Below, one piece after another: positions 13,130 to 24,428 of a DNA stretch of 64,000 nt. Location: assembly GCA_029641185.1 (NCBI GenBank), contig JAPWGK010000004.1:1674001-1738000 (forward strand), in the 5' to 3' direction. Under the pieces are notes generated by a model that was not told the origin of the DNA, made no database searches, and saw nothing but the letters and a program-made list of their open reading frames with translations. Within the stretch, counting starts at the first letter, position 1, and each line of letters opens with the position of its first letter. Both the position numbers and the translations under genes were made by a program. The stretch comes from Pseudofabraea citricarpa. Taxonomy: Eukaryota > Ascomycota > Leotiomycetes > Helotiales > Dermateaceae.

Positions 13130-13232
13130 TCCGAAACGGGGAATTGAACCCCGGTCTCCCGCGTCCTGTGAAGATCTTCTTGAGGGAAGAACTGCTGAGA
13201 GGCGGAAATGCTAGCCACTACACCATTTCGGA
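13130..13232 (-). tRNA. tRNA-Glu (CTC) with a 32-nt intron
   Basis: Read on the minus strand, the sequence starts TCCGAAATGGTGTAGTGGCT and ends with a T arm GGGGTTCAATTCCCC and acceptor TTTCGGA. The acceptor pairs 7 of 7 with the 5' end. The anticodon stem TCCGC/GCGGG closes a loop C-T-CTC-A-C, giving anticodon CTC (Glu). A 32-nt intron (13164-13195) interrupts the loop between positions 37 and 38, the canonical nuclear tRNA intron site. The mature length is 71 nt. A-box and B-box internal promoter elements are present. CCA is not encoded, as usual in eukaryotes. Confidence 0.93.
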
Positions 13233-14104
13233 TAAACAATGTTATTGATGTTTGTTGAAGTGTACTTAACTATTATCAACTATACTTTTCAAATGAAGTC
13301 TTTATGCCAAAAATTGCGAAATGTTTAAAAACATGATAAGTCCTTCTGAAGTCCTTCTGAAGTCGATGCCCTGTTAATGAGATGATTGGGAGAAAAAAAA
13401 ATGCAAAGGTGTAAACTCTGGCTGGACTTTCTTAAGTATATAAATACCAATAAAAGGTTGAAAAGAACGAAGGTTATATGAGATACCCTTCTGTGAGAGA
13501 TACCAGTGCAACCTTTGTATTACCTTTTCTTCTTCATTTGATTCGTGAATTTTCTTTTTTTAAAAAACCAAAATAAATAGATACACGATTCCAATAGTAG
13601 AACTACTAATTTAACAGTATTCCTCAGGTGATATTAACTGCATATCCACCTACTGTATCTATGTACGGGTATCCTCTGTACCTGCAGATTAGACACCGTC
13701 GGCAAAGTTGTTCGGGAGATTCGGCTCATCGAGTAACTGGATCTCTGCTCGCAGAACATACCTTGAATGCGCATGAAGATAGCATTATGGTATATGATAA
13801 TATAAAATACTAACTGGGAGACTTATTACAATTTTCGTCTCCAGATATGTATTTTCTGAAAGTGTTTTATTGTCTTCGTCCTCGCACTCGCACTGGTCAC
13901 TTTGACTTCCGTGTCCGGCAGCCCCTCATGCAGCCTTCCCCTGCTTTCCCCGCCTCTGCTACCAAGCTATCCCTGTCATGAGACGTCAGTAGCTCCAAGC
14001 TACACCAACCTCACTCACGAACTGACCTCGATTCCAAACACCCAGACAACAATAACAACATCTGTCATTTCATCACTGTATATTCGCCTCTTGCCAACGC
14101 AATC
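13233..14104. promoter_or_regulatory. Upstream region of the alpha-mannosidase gene
   Basis: About 870 bp. A small tandem duplication (ccttctgaagt twice, about 13341-13363) is present. A C/T-rich stretch at about 13905-13975 directly precedes the mannosidase start and is typical of fungal 5' leaders. No independent gene is supported. Confidence 0.5.
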
Positions 14105-17100
14105 ATGGGAGGGGAAACCGTCGATACCGAGAAGCCTAAGAGCACATATCCTAAGCTGTCCGACCATCCTGTTGGGCAATGGATTCCGAGCATCTACAAG
14201 AGCAGAATCGGCTCATTCTACGGCGGGGGACAATATGAGACCAAGAACTTACGAGCGTAAGATGCCTTGACGACCCAAATATCTACTTGCTAATGTCGTA
14301 TCCGAACAGTATGATGTATGAAGGTGTCGCTTCGGGATCTCCTCATATTAAGCTCTCGGTTTGGGATGCGCCGGACCTCTCTCGACCAACCTTCAAAGAT
14401 GCCACGAGCCACAAATTCAGAGAGACCAAGGTTGGCGAATCTTTCGGACCATCATGGTCAACACATTGGTTCAAGGTTCAAATAACTGTCCCCTCGGAAC
14501 TCGCAAAGAAGGACCTCCTCGAGCTTCACTGGGATGCGAACAACGAGGGAATGGTCTGGACTGAAGATGGAAATCCTCTTCAGGGCTTGACGGGTGGCGG
14601 AGAAAGGGTTGAATGGGTTATACCGAAGAAATTTAGAGATGGCAAGGAACACGTAATTTACATCGAGATGGCCTGTAATGGCATGTTTGGGAACGCGGCA
14701 GGTGGTGATACAATCCAGCCACCCGATCCAAACAGATACTTCCAATTGAGTAAAGCCGACATTGTAGCCATCAATGTTGAAGCCCGACAACTGTACATCG
14801 ATATCTGGATTATTGGGGATGCTGCAAGGGAATTTCCCGCCGAATCGTGGGAACAACACAAGGCACTCACTGTCGCCAATCGGATTATTGACGCTTTCGA
14901 GGTTGGGAACCAAGATTCTATCGTCAAGGGACGAAAAATCGCGCAAGAATACATTGGGAAGAACGTCAGTTCCTCCAAGGTGTACGAGACTGGAACAGAC
15001 CCATTAGTCTATGCTGTAGGCCACTGTCATATTGACACCTGTTGGCTTTGGCCTTGGGCAGAGACGAAAAGGAAGGTCGCAAGATCATGGTCAAATCAAT
15101 GTGATTTGATGGATCGTTACCCAGAGCATCGTTTTGCGGTATCTCAAGCCCAGCAGTACAAGTGGCTCAAAGAATACTATCCTTATGTATTTGATCGCGT
15201 CAAGGAGAAGATTAAGAAAGGCACTTTCCAACCGATTGGTGGAAGCTGGGTTGAGCACGATACGAACATGCCAAGTGGTGAATCTTTGGTCCGTCAATTT
15301 GTTTATGGACAGAGATTTTTTGAAAGCAATTTTGGAGAAAGATGCAAGACCTTTTGGCTACCTGATACCTTTGGTTACTCAAGTCAACTTCCGCAACTGT
15401 GCCGTTTGGCAGGCATGACCCGATTTTTCACTCAGAAATTGAGCTGGAATAACATCAACAAGTTTCCCCACACGACTTTCAATTGGGTATCGTTAGATGG
15501 CAGCCAGGTTATCTGTCACATGGCTCCATCTGAGACCTATACTGCGAATGCTGATTTTGGAGACGTAAAAAGATCAATCTCTCAGCATAAATCCATGGAC
15601 CAAGATGCTTCTTCACTTCTAGTCTTTGGCAAGGGTGACGGTGGCGGTGGGCCAACCTGGGAACACCTGGAAAAACTTCGAAGATGCCGTGGAATGAGTG
15701 ACACGGTTGGCATGTTACCTAGAGTTCATATGGGTAACTCGGTGGAGGATTTCTTCGATAAACTCGAGAAAAAGGTCTCGGAAGGCACTGACTTTGTGAC
15801 TTGGTATGGGGAACTTTACTTTGAGTTGCATCGCGGCACATACACTACCCAAGCAAACAACAAGCGTAACAACAGAAAGTCCGAGATCATGCTCCGCGAC
15901 ATTGAATTGTTGGCAGCCATTGCCAGTATCAGATCAGACTTCAAGTACCCGAAAGCGGACATTGACGACATGTGGGAAGCAACATTATTGTGCCAGTTCC
16001 ATGATTGTTTGCCTGGTAGCTCTATTGAGATGTGTTACGATGATAGTGACGAGGTATGTTCATCAGCTCCTAGTGATATTTTTCTTGTGGGGAGCTAACC
16101 AAAAAAAAGCTATATGCCAAGGTTTTCAAGACTGGAGAGAAGATCATGAAAGATCTGTACAAAACCCTCGGTGTCCGTGAACTTGACGGGACTAATTCCA
16201 TGGATAATGTTGTGGCACTCAACACTATGCCATGGCACAGAAAAGAGATTGTACCTGTTGGTGGCAAGCATGCTGGTATTGCTTGTGGCGACGGCCATGT
16301 AGTAACTATTAAGCCATTTAAGATTACCGAGGTGCCAGAAGTCACCGTTGAGGAGGTGCAAAAGGGCGTGTTTATCCTCCAGAATGATCAACTGAAGGTC
16401 CAAGTTGTTGACGGTTGCATTACCTCTCTATATGATCGTAAGGCCGATAGAGAGGTCATCGCCAAGGGTGGAAAGGGGAACCAATTGGTGATCTTCGACG
16501 ACAAGCCACTCTACTGGCAGGCCTGGGACGTCGAAGTCTATCATTTGGAGTCTCGAAAAGAACTGCCATCCGGCCAAACATCGATTGCTCAAAACGATGC
16601 TCATCAAGTTAGTGTCGTCACCGAGACCAAGATTAGTGAGGAGAGTTGGATCAAAACATACATTACTCTTTCTGCTGCTATCAAAGGTCAGCAATCATAT
16701 GTTGAGATGCAGAGCGAGGTTGAGTGGAGAGAAAGCATGAAATTCCTCAAGGTGGAATTCCCTGTTGATGTTCGCAATACTGAGGCGTCCTATGAGACCC
16801 AATTTGGTATTGTCAAAAGACCAACCCATTACAATACCACGTAAGTTCTCACTAACCCCTTTTAATTGGATTATACTAACTAGAGGCAGTTGGGACATGG
16901 CCAAATTTGAAGTGTGCTGCCACAAGTACGCAGACTTGTCTGAGCATGGCTATGGTGTTTCTATCCTCAACGACAGCAAATATGGATTTGCCACGTGCGG
17001 AAATGTGATGCGCTTATCTCTTCTTCGTGCACCAAAAGCACCAGATGCCCATGCAGATATGGGTCGCCATCATATTCGCTGGGCAATCCTTCCCCACTCT

Positions 17101-17499
17101 GGTGATCTCGGATCGACTACAGTTCGCACTGCTTATAACTTCAACAACCCACTAAAACTTGTGCAAGCACCGAAGAATGTGTCAAGCACTGTCTTTGAGA
17201 ACCCAATCAAATTGAACGGCAATCCATCCTTGATCCTCGATACCATCAAGCGTGGTGAAGATGACGAGGATGTCAGCCGAGGCGAGTTAGCTAAGCGCAA
17301 GGGTAAAAGTGTCATTCTACGCATATATGACAGTCTCGGAGGTAAGAGCAAGGGTACCATTGAGACAACATTGGACGTAAAGAGAGTTTGGAAGACCAAT
17401 ATCCTTGAAGATGACGAGGAGGAGCTGAAGATTGAAAAGGGCAAGGTTGAGATTACTTTGAGGCCCTTCGAGGTCGCTACATATCGCTTGCAGTTGTAG
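14105..17499 (+). CDS. AMS1: Alpha-mannosidase, GH38, Ams1/MAN2C1 type
   Basis: Hydrolyses alpha-mannosides from free oligosaccharides and glycoproteins; Ams1-type enzymes reside in the cytosol or vacuole, and there is no signal peptide here. Exons are 14105-14256, 14310-16053, 16110-16840 and 16890-17499, all GT-AG, giving 1078 aa, the usual family length. The start ATG at 14105 (MGGETVDTEKP) is followed by intron 1 with branch TGCTAAT. The GH38 zinc/catalytic motif HCHIDTCWLWP begins at H289 (D293), and the nucleophile Asp lies in LPDTFGYS (D403). GKGDGGGGPT, HRGTYTTQ and CQFHDCLPGSS further support the N-terminal catalytic and middle domains. The C-terminal beta domain ends RPFEVATYRLQL. 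The reading frame is intact and no catalytic residue is missing. Confidence 0.95.
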
Positions 17500-18427
17500 T
17501 TGTAGTTATATCTAGGGAAATTGCTCAAAAATAGAAGATATCTTCTCGATGTGCAATCTGTGTTGTGTTATGTCTCTTCTTGATACTTAGTGGCTGTATG
17601 ATGATGCTGGAAACCTCAATTGTATGGAAGTACAATAACCGGAACAACATGCATCCGAGAAGTCTGGAGTGGACTTGGCCTGATCTAGTTTGAGCAGCCC
17701 TGGACTACTGCTGTCTACCAGGTCCGCAGTCTTTAGTGCCACGAGTCAATTTCTAAAATCAACTTCTGCTGCAGCAAAGCCCGTAGTGTCGAACCCGGTG
17801 TAACTCGTATCCCGCAGCCCGTAGCCCGTAGCTTGTGACAAAGCCCGTAGCTTGTAGGAGCCTAATGATAATAGTAGAGACCAGATTAAGAATTTAGACA
17901 TTAATAAGATTCAACAGATTTTCTTTTGATTAGTATAATGAATCAAGACGATCCTGTGAGATAGTTCGTTTCCTGTGATTCTTAGCAGTCTGGCTTTAAA
18001 ATTTGGCGGGTGGCGCTAAAATCGCCGTACTTGGGAGTCTTATCTAGAGCTTTTTGTCGACCAAACGAATCCTTTCTACTCCACGCCGTCCTGATGGAAC
18101 TAAAGGCTTGATAAAGTTCCCATAACGCCTCAATATGTTGCCATCTGTCGCATTGGTGTCTGGTGGGTTTCAGCCATGCTCTCTATTGGACTCGGAATCA
18201 CGCAATTCCTTTTCAGCTACTAACTGAGTTCGGGATCTACACTTCTCCTCCAAGGCCCTCCCAGTGCCCCGCATTGATGGCTTGTGGTGACTTTGCGCAT
18301 ATAAAAGCGCCTTTGCTGTACCTGCTTTGTTACTATTGACTGACAGATTAACTTACAACCACAGAGCAGGCTCCAGCACAGTTATCCCTTCCAAATCCAG
18401 CGCAGAAAACCAGCATATAATAGCAAC
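17500..18427. promoter_or_regulatory. Intergenic with carbonic anhydrase promoter
   Basis: A short cluster of cccgtagc/gcccgtag words (about 17776-17860) forms an imperfect repeat of unknown role. A TATA box (tataaaag) sits at about 18300, roughly 130 bp before the carbonic anhydrase ATG. No other gene is supported. Confidence 0.6.
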
Positions 18428-19007
18428 ATGGCTCCTCAAACTCCCATCCAAGAGAATCTCGTCTCTTCTAACGAGAAGTTTGCTGCGAGCTTCACCAAGG
18501 GACATCTCCCTCTTCCACCTGGAAAGAAATACGCTGTTGGTATGGGCCCTCTCCTCTCTCTCCTTTCCCTTTCGGGATTCATACTTATACACTGTAGTGA
18601 CCTGCATGGATGCACGAATCGACCCCGCTGCTGCATACGGCATCGATCTAGGTGATGCACATGTCATCCGCAATGCTGGAGGAAACGCACGCGATGCCCT
18701 TCGATCCCTCGTCATTTCCGAACAACTGCTGGGCACAAATGAGATTATACTGGTGAAGCACACCGGCTGCGGCATGCTCACTTTCGACAATGATACTGCA
18801 ACAGGTCTTGTCAAGCAGAACTTGGGAGAGGAAGGTCTGGGAGAGTTGAAGAGCTTCGGAAATGACTTTCAAACTTTCCCAGTTCTCGAACAGGCTGTTA
18901 AAGACGATGTGACGTTCTTGAAGGCGAGCAAGTTGATTCCGGATAATGTTGCCATCACTGGCTGGGTATATGAGGTTGAGACGGGCAAGGTGAAGAGCGT
19001 GGTTTGA
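18428..19007 (+). CDS. Beta-class carbonic anhydrase
   Basis: Interconverts CO2 and bicarbonate. Two exons, 18428-18539 and 18598-19007, joined across a 58-nt intron with a pyrimidine-rich interior, give 173 aa. The splice makes YAVVTCMDARIDP, which carries zinc ligand C40 and the D42/R44 dyad. The remaining zinc ligands H92 and C95 lie in KHTGCGML. The C-terminus TGWVYEVETGKVKSVV is family-typical. It belongs to the short beta-CA group rather than the longer Nce103 type, and no targeting peptide is obvious, so it is probably cytosolic. The ATG at 18428 is preferred because the frame open upstream to 18327 lacks an ATG and runs through the intron. TATA at about 18300. Confidence 0.93.
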
Positions 19008-19209
19008 TTTGATATATCATGAGGAGTTTAGTGGGTTGTATGGGAGAGTCAATCGGAGTCTGGGTAGGCGGAGATACCCCAGAGTCATGCTATAAATGCA
19101 ATCTCATTACTTTTGCTTTGCTTGCAAGCCATATTGGCATGTTGCAATTCAGTTCATGATTTATGATTGATTTTGTTTCATTAGTACTATATATTCGATT
19201 TCTGAACAC

Positions 19210-20262
19210 CTAGCGGTAGACCACCTTCTTATTGTTTCCCGTACTCCCTTCACTTCCCATCAGTTCTGCTGGTGGGGCTTGCCAAGTTCCTTTATTTCCA
19301 GGGAGTTCTGGTGGCTGCGTGTACATTTCTTGCCGGGCAGAATTTTGAGCGTCCATTTCAGGATATCCAGGATGAGTATCAATGGTCTTGGACTTTTGCT
19401 TTCTCTTCCGGAGGAAGAAGTATATAAGCCCTCCAACAATTGCGAGGCCAACCACTCCACATCCAACAGCAATACCCGCAATGGCTCCAGTGGACAAGCC
19501 AGAGCTTGGCTCGGGGGAGGGTGCGGCTGGAGAAGTAGCAGCAGGAGTTCCAGAGGAAGTTGATACAGGAGAAGTTGTCGCGGCGCCCGCACTGCTCGAG
19601 GACGAACTCGAGCTCGCGATCGAAGTAGTTGTTGATGAGGAACTCTCAGAAGACGATGTGGTGGAAGTGCTGGGTGCCGTCGTCGAGAAGGTTGCTCCAG
19701 ATGCCCCCAATGTAAGGATATCTGTGTTCAAGCTGACCTGAAATCTCCCAATTCCCGAATCGCAGCACCCGTCTGTGTGATCGCAGCAGAAATCCAGACT
19801 GCTCTGCGTGACATTTTGGCAACTGATCAAGTTCGTGCCACCGGTATCGGCATCTAATTGCGCAGAAAGTATATCAGAACTCACATTCCTTTAGAAGTGA
19901 AGAGAGCAAGAAAATAAAAATGAAGAATCAAAAAGCCGCAACGCGGTATTCAACCTACCAGTACAAAATTGGGGACAATCCTCAGAACCCCAGGTCGAAT
20001 CTGTACATGTCCCTCGAATCAACTCGCTCACTCCTACTGATCCCCGTACTTTGCATAATCCTGAGCCTTCGCAGACCGATCCCCCACCGCAGCACGCACT
20101 CACGTCCTGGTCGAGAAAACACGGATAGTTACCCGACGCGACCTGGCCGTTGGGCGAATAACACGTCGCGTCCCTCTCGAGCACTGCAGCGCATGTCGTG
20201 ATATATAACGCCAGAAAGCAAAACCCGAGGAGCAGTGCGCGCGAAGTGAAGAGCAAGCGCAT
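19210..20262 (-). CDS. Cys-rich single-pass membrane protein
   Basis: Predicted plasma-membrane protein of 315 aa with exons 19959-20262 and 19210-19853. Order: signal peptide (MRLLFTSRALLLGFCFLALYITTCA), a Cys-rich ectodomain (about residues 30-150, with SACCGGGSVC, DCPQFC and DFCCDHTDGCC), a long Ser/Thr-rich stalk, one membrane helix (IAGIAVGCGVVGLAIVGGLI), a basic stop-transfer RKRKQK and a Pro/Gln-rich cytoplasmic tail. The architecture is that of Mid2/Wsc-like surface sensors, but the ectodomain is a separate, uncharacterised fungal family. The 105-nt intron was placed so that PQFCT joins DADTGG in frame; a donor a few bases downstream, with a nearer acceptor, would also keep the frame, so the junction is uncertain by about 10 residues. 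The start is the ATG at 20262; upstream frame extension has no ATG. Confidence 0.8.
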
Positions 20263-21245
20263 GTTGAGCGATGCAGAAGGGAAGAAGGAGAGCGAGGAGG
20301 GGGAGATGGCCGACACCGTAATTTTACGATATTTGAAACTAGCCCCCAAATCTTGCGTACAGCCGCTGCGCTAGCATCTCTACCTAGTGCCCGCTGATGC
20401 TGGGAAATTGATCGCTGAGGCGGGTTTCTAATTCTGCAGAACGTCAGAAGGTCCAGCCTCTTGCCAAGTCGAATCTCAATGTGCTTCGCCGCTGACTTGC
20501 ATTGGCCTATCATTCCAGCCTGTTTCAGAAGCGAGCTGCGGCAGCGTCCTGGTCTCGCTGGTGTGGCACAGCGCGTTGCGGCTGCCGCCCAAAAGAAATA
20601 TGTCTGTTCTCGTAGACCAAGCCCCGTCATTTTATTTCTTTATCGCGTGTGTGGCAATGCGTTCTTTTGGTGAAGACTGAAGGGATTTACTTAAGCGAGC
20701 TAGATCCCGACGCTTCACCAAGTTTCGTTGATATTCTATTCAAGCGAGCGGTTCTTTTGTTCTTGAATAGGCAGGTAGATAGATATCTACACTTTCTTAT
20801 TACCTTGCGGTTGTTAGTGGCGTTTTATTCTTCTTCTCACTCCCCACAAGGTTCTAGCTACTATATTTCAAAGGTTTTCTTGTTGGCAATGGTTTTCTAT
20901 ACTTCATTCCATTCTGTTTTCCACGCATGAATTAAATCTAAATATAAGCAGCTATATTGCTGGAAATTTCTAGTAACATCAGCTAGTCTTCTTAATTTTC
21001 GAAGGCCCCGTAAAGTTCCTTTATCTTGCACCAAGTCGAAGAGAACGATCTCTTTTGGAATACGTTCTAAACAAAGAATTCAACAAAAAGGTGACGAATG
21101 AGTAATTTTCTTGCCAGATGCAGATATTACAAAGAGAAGTCTTCGAGTCCTTTGTCTACCCTATCAATACCATCGAGGCAATAAATTGATATGATATTTC
21201 GGAAAGTCTCTGGAGTTCAAGTGATACTGCTGCAATAACTGAGAC
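20263..21245. other. Intergenic between divergent genes
   Basis: About 980 bp separating the minus-strand membrane protein from the plus-strand disordered-protein gene. It must hold both promoters. I see no coding frame or repeat. Confidence 0.5.
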
Positions 21246-22940
21246 ATGGGACGCTCAACTCCACCACCAAAGCCATGGCTACATCATGGTAACCACTCAG
21301 CATCATCGCTTACAGGTAGTGGCATGGAAGTTTCCATCCCGCCAAGTCGTAGGACACATAGCCCTGCTCTCTCACTGTCAGAGTATTCAAGAAGAGCCCT
21401 ACCACCAGTTCCCAAAAGCCCAGTATACCAGGAGCTTAACGATCTGACTGAAGTACCGCGGAGTCCACGCCAGCAACTCTCTACAGAGAAGCGACCGAAG
21501 GGATTAGTAGGCGATCCTCGACAGACCCAGTCAACCTCGGCGATTCCGAAAGTGAAAGCAAAACTTCCTCCTCCACCACAAACTCCCATGTCGAGGAGTT
21601 CTCGCAAAGTTTTGCAGCTCACTGGATTTAATCCTAATTATGAGAGGACCTTCATCGATGACTTGCATCTATATGACGCTTCAAGTTCAGATGTGAGTTC
21701 TGGCAGCGAATACAGCCAGGACAGAGATATACCTGAGCAACAGCCATTTCAGAATCCCCATGAGAATGACTGGAAGCTGACGCAACCAATTTCTACACCT
21801 CTACAGGCGGCCAAAACGGAATATTTCCTTGAGAACAAGGTGTATAGCTCTAGCGAATCGAGTTTTCACCGGCCAGAGAGAAATAATTTATCTCGGGCCA
21901 CGTCGCTTCGCTCGCATATTAACAGCGATAATGTACCCCCAGCTTCCTCAATCCACTCATCCCCAGAGAGACTGAACAGACCACATGCATCGCCAACGAA
22001 TTCGCCCCTTTCACGGGAACCCGGGTCCCAATCTTCGTCAATCCACACGCGTCGACAGCAGAAAAGGGCAGAGCAGCAGCTCCAAAACGCAAGCCGGTTT
22101 GAGAATCCCCTGACGTACGAAGAACTGGTAGCACAAGAACGAGCAAGACTAGGAATCGACAACGAGTGGGAAGATGATAACTTCGACCATACAATGAATC
22201 CCGACCATACAGTGCCCGAATCAGCATTATACCCGCGGCCATTAGAGATTCGCCCGAGGAAGAAACTGGAAGTGCGACCAATGAGCCACTTTAGTGACCA
22301 CTCATCAGAGAGCAGTATCAAAAAGCCTTCCAGGATATCGTCGGCTCGCAACTCGTTCACCACAGGTATGCGAGAACTCGCATCGCCGACAAGATCCAGA
22401 CATGCCAGAAGTCCAGATGCACCATCTCCCAGACCCCTGCATCCTCCTCCATCTCCACTGAAAACCAAACGCAAGGGAAACTTTGCTACGGGAAACCATC
22501 CGTTGAAGAGCCCGTATCCCTTCCGACGATCTAACCGAACTTCGAGTGAGCTCCGGAGGAAGGTTTCCGGAGCCATGAAGCGCGTTTCCGGGAGTGGTTC
22601 ACCCAAGGAAACTACGATTATTGCTAATAGCGATAGAAGTTTCGACGGTCCAGATACGCCTTTGCCCAAAACACCGGGAAGCGTGTTCATGAAGACTCTT
22701 CATGACTCAGCAGACGCACTTCAGAAAGGCAATTCGCAGATCTTAGGCGTTGTTAAGAAAGCGAAGAAAACAGTCAGGGTGAGAACGCCCTCGGAGAAGC
22801 GAAGAGATGACCTGAAGAAGACCATCAACGTTATCGGTCACTCAGACCAGACGCCTGGTAAGTTTCTCTTTCAATGTTATCTGTATTTTGATGAGTACAT
22901 ATTGATTCAAGTAGATGGTAGAGTCGCCGAGTGGGTTTAA
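21246..22940 (+). CDS. Disordered basic Ser/Pro-rich protein
   Basis: Function not recognised. Exons 21246-22857 and 22912-22940 give 546 aa. Most of the protein is low-complexity Ser/Pro/Arg with proline-rich stretches (PPPKPW, PPPSPLK) of the kind bound by SH3 or WW domains. The C-terminal 100 residues are more ordered and basic (VKKAKKTVRVRTPSEKRRDDLKK) and the last exon encodes only VDGRVAEWV. The 54-nt intron (gtaagt...caag) is a multiple of three without a stop, so retention would insert 18 residues rather than truncate the protein. The start ATG follows an A-rich context (gagacATGGG). It could be a scaffold or nuclear protein; this is a guess from composition. Confidence 0.75.
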   Translation: MGRSTPPPKPWLHHGNHSASSLTGSGMEVSIPPSRRTHSPALSLSEYSRRALPPVPKSPVYQELNDLTEVPRSPRQQLSTEKRPKGLVGDPRQTQSTSAIPKVKAKLPPPPQTPMSRSSRKVLQLTGFNPNYERTFIDDLHLYDASSSDVSSGSEYSQDRDIPEQQPFQNPHENDWKLTQPISTPLQAAKTEYFLENKVYSSSESSFHRPERNNLSRATSLRSHINSDNVPPASSIHSSPERLNRPHASPTNSPLSREPGSQSSSIHTRRQQKRAEQQLQNASRFENPLTYEELVAQERARLGIDNEWEDDNFDHTMNPDHTVPESALYPRPLEIRPRKKLEVRPMSHFSDHSSESSIKKPSRISSARNSFTTGMRELASPTRSRHARSPDAPSPRPLHPPPSPLKTKRKGNFATGNHPLKSPYPFRRSNRTSSELRRKVSGAMKRVSGSGSPKETTIIANSDRSFDGPDTPLPKTPGSVFMKTLHDSADALQKGNSQILGVVKKAKKTVRVRTPSEKRRDDLKKTINVIGHSDQTPGKFLFQCYLYFDEYILIQVDGRVAEWV

Positions 22941-24428
22941 ATTAAAACAAATTTACACCCGAACGCAAAAGAGTTGTAGATTTAAGCGATCATCGTCGAT
23001 AATTTATGCGAGAATAATCCTATTCAACCACTTTGAAAATGTAAGTAATGCAAGGTCTACCTATTATTGTACTCGAGAGATCTCGTAGATAACTGAATGA
23101 TTGTAAACCCTTTGGACTTGTTTCTCAGAGCATTTTTATTTCATTAGTTAAGACAAGGCTAAGCTGTGATTCGTCAGTCTCTTTTGGATATCTGTACATA
23201 GTATTCTATTCTATTTTACCATCACTATATTAACGTAACAAAAATAACTTGAGAAGCCTAATAATGTTATAACTCATGATTTAGACAAATTTGTTAAAGC
23301 ATGCCTGAGTATTATGATAAGATTATTATCAAAATTTATCCCTTGCTATAGCCTATAGCCATGACTAGAGAGATGTTTAAGGGTGCTCCAAGCTTTAAAT
23401 CTGCAAGAAAGATATCCCTCGAGCAAAAACGTGATGATAGGTTCAAGAGACCCTCAAACAGCGCATGATCTTTAGATTCTCACCAGGCTATATATTTAAG
23501 CGAGAATGGTATTCTTTAGCAACCGGCCGGCTTTGTTCTGGGTTATGTTATAAAAGAGATCACAGAGACAGAGCTTCTAGAAGCAAATATACCTAGTGTC
23601 TTGTAACATGGCTTGAAGCAGTTGAAGGTTGCGAGAGCAGACGAATGGTCAGGCTTTCAACTGCACTTAGCATATTAGCACAACACGATAGCAGGTTTTA
23701 GGCAATATCACGAGTTAGTTGATAATCTAGCAGTATCTCAAGAGGTACAGGGCCAATTTATAGACGAGTCTACGAGCGAGCCCTAAGATGACGAGGCCTA
23801 TTTGGGGGAGAGAGGCGAAAGGGGACGAATAGCCGGCCAAGCTTCTGATGCAACTTTGGGAACCTATTCTGGCCCCCCTTCTGGTGTTGGATGCTATGAA
23901 AGCTTTCATTGCCAATGGCATGTCACCAGCCTTGCCGGAATGCAAGCAATATGAGGATATTACCCCCAATGAGTTGAGAGATCAAAGGATCTCAGCGTGA
24001 AATTTTCACTTGTATGGCCCAGGGGTGATCACGTATCTTCGGATCTAGAGAATAGTCTAGAGTCACATTCGCAGGTAGATACCAGGCTAGAAGCTGCCCT
24101 CTATCACTAGGCTCAAGACTCTCGTACATGCTATAGCTCTCATTGACGCTAATATATCAATCGTAAACTTCGGAATCTGAATGCCAATAAGCGTCTCATT
24201 ATGCAAGATTCAAAACCCAATTTTCAGATATTCAGAACTTAACGGAGTAGAAAGAAAAATCACCAGTGCTGATTGGGAGTCTTTTCGAAGCGTTCCAATA
24301 GGTTTATTCACCTCTATCTAATGGTAGAGGCTTCCTGTAATTCTAGGAACCTGGCAAATCACCGCGATATGAAATCAGCTCCAAGCCATGTGTGATACCC
24401 GTCAAGAAGCACACATTGAAAGAAAAGA
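22941..24428. other. Intergenic, 1.5 kb
   Basis: No gene supported. Short open stretches at 23560-24010 look faintly coding but are broken by stops in every frame and have no recognisable motif; they may be a decayed gene remnant. The last ~100 bp are probably 3' flank of the aldo/keto reductase pseudogene. Confidence 0.45.

Noticed and set aside
13902..14270. 122-codon plus-strand frame
   Set aside because: Starts in the C/T-rich leader and overlaps exon 1 of the alpha-mannosidase in another frame.
21866..22690. 274-codon minus-strand frame
   Set aside because: Antisense shadow of the disordered protein; no motifs, and the sense frame is longer with an ATG and a spliced end.
23560..24010. 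Possible gene remnant
   Set aside because: Faintly coding but with stops in every frame and no family similarity I can name.
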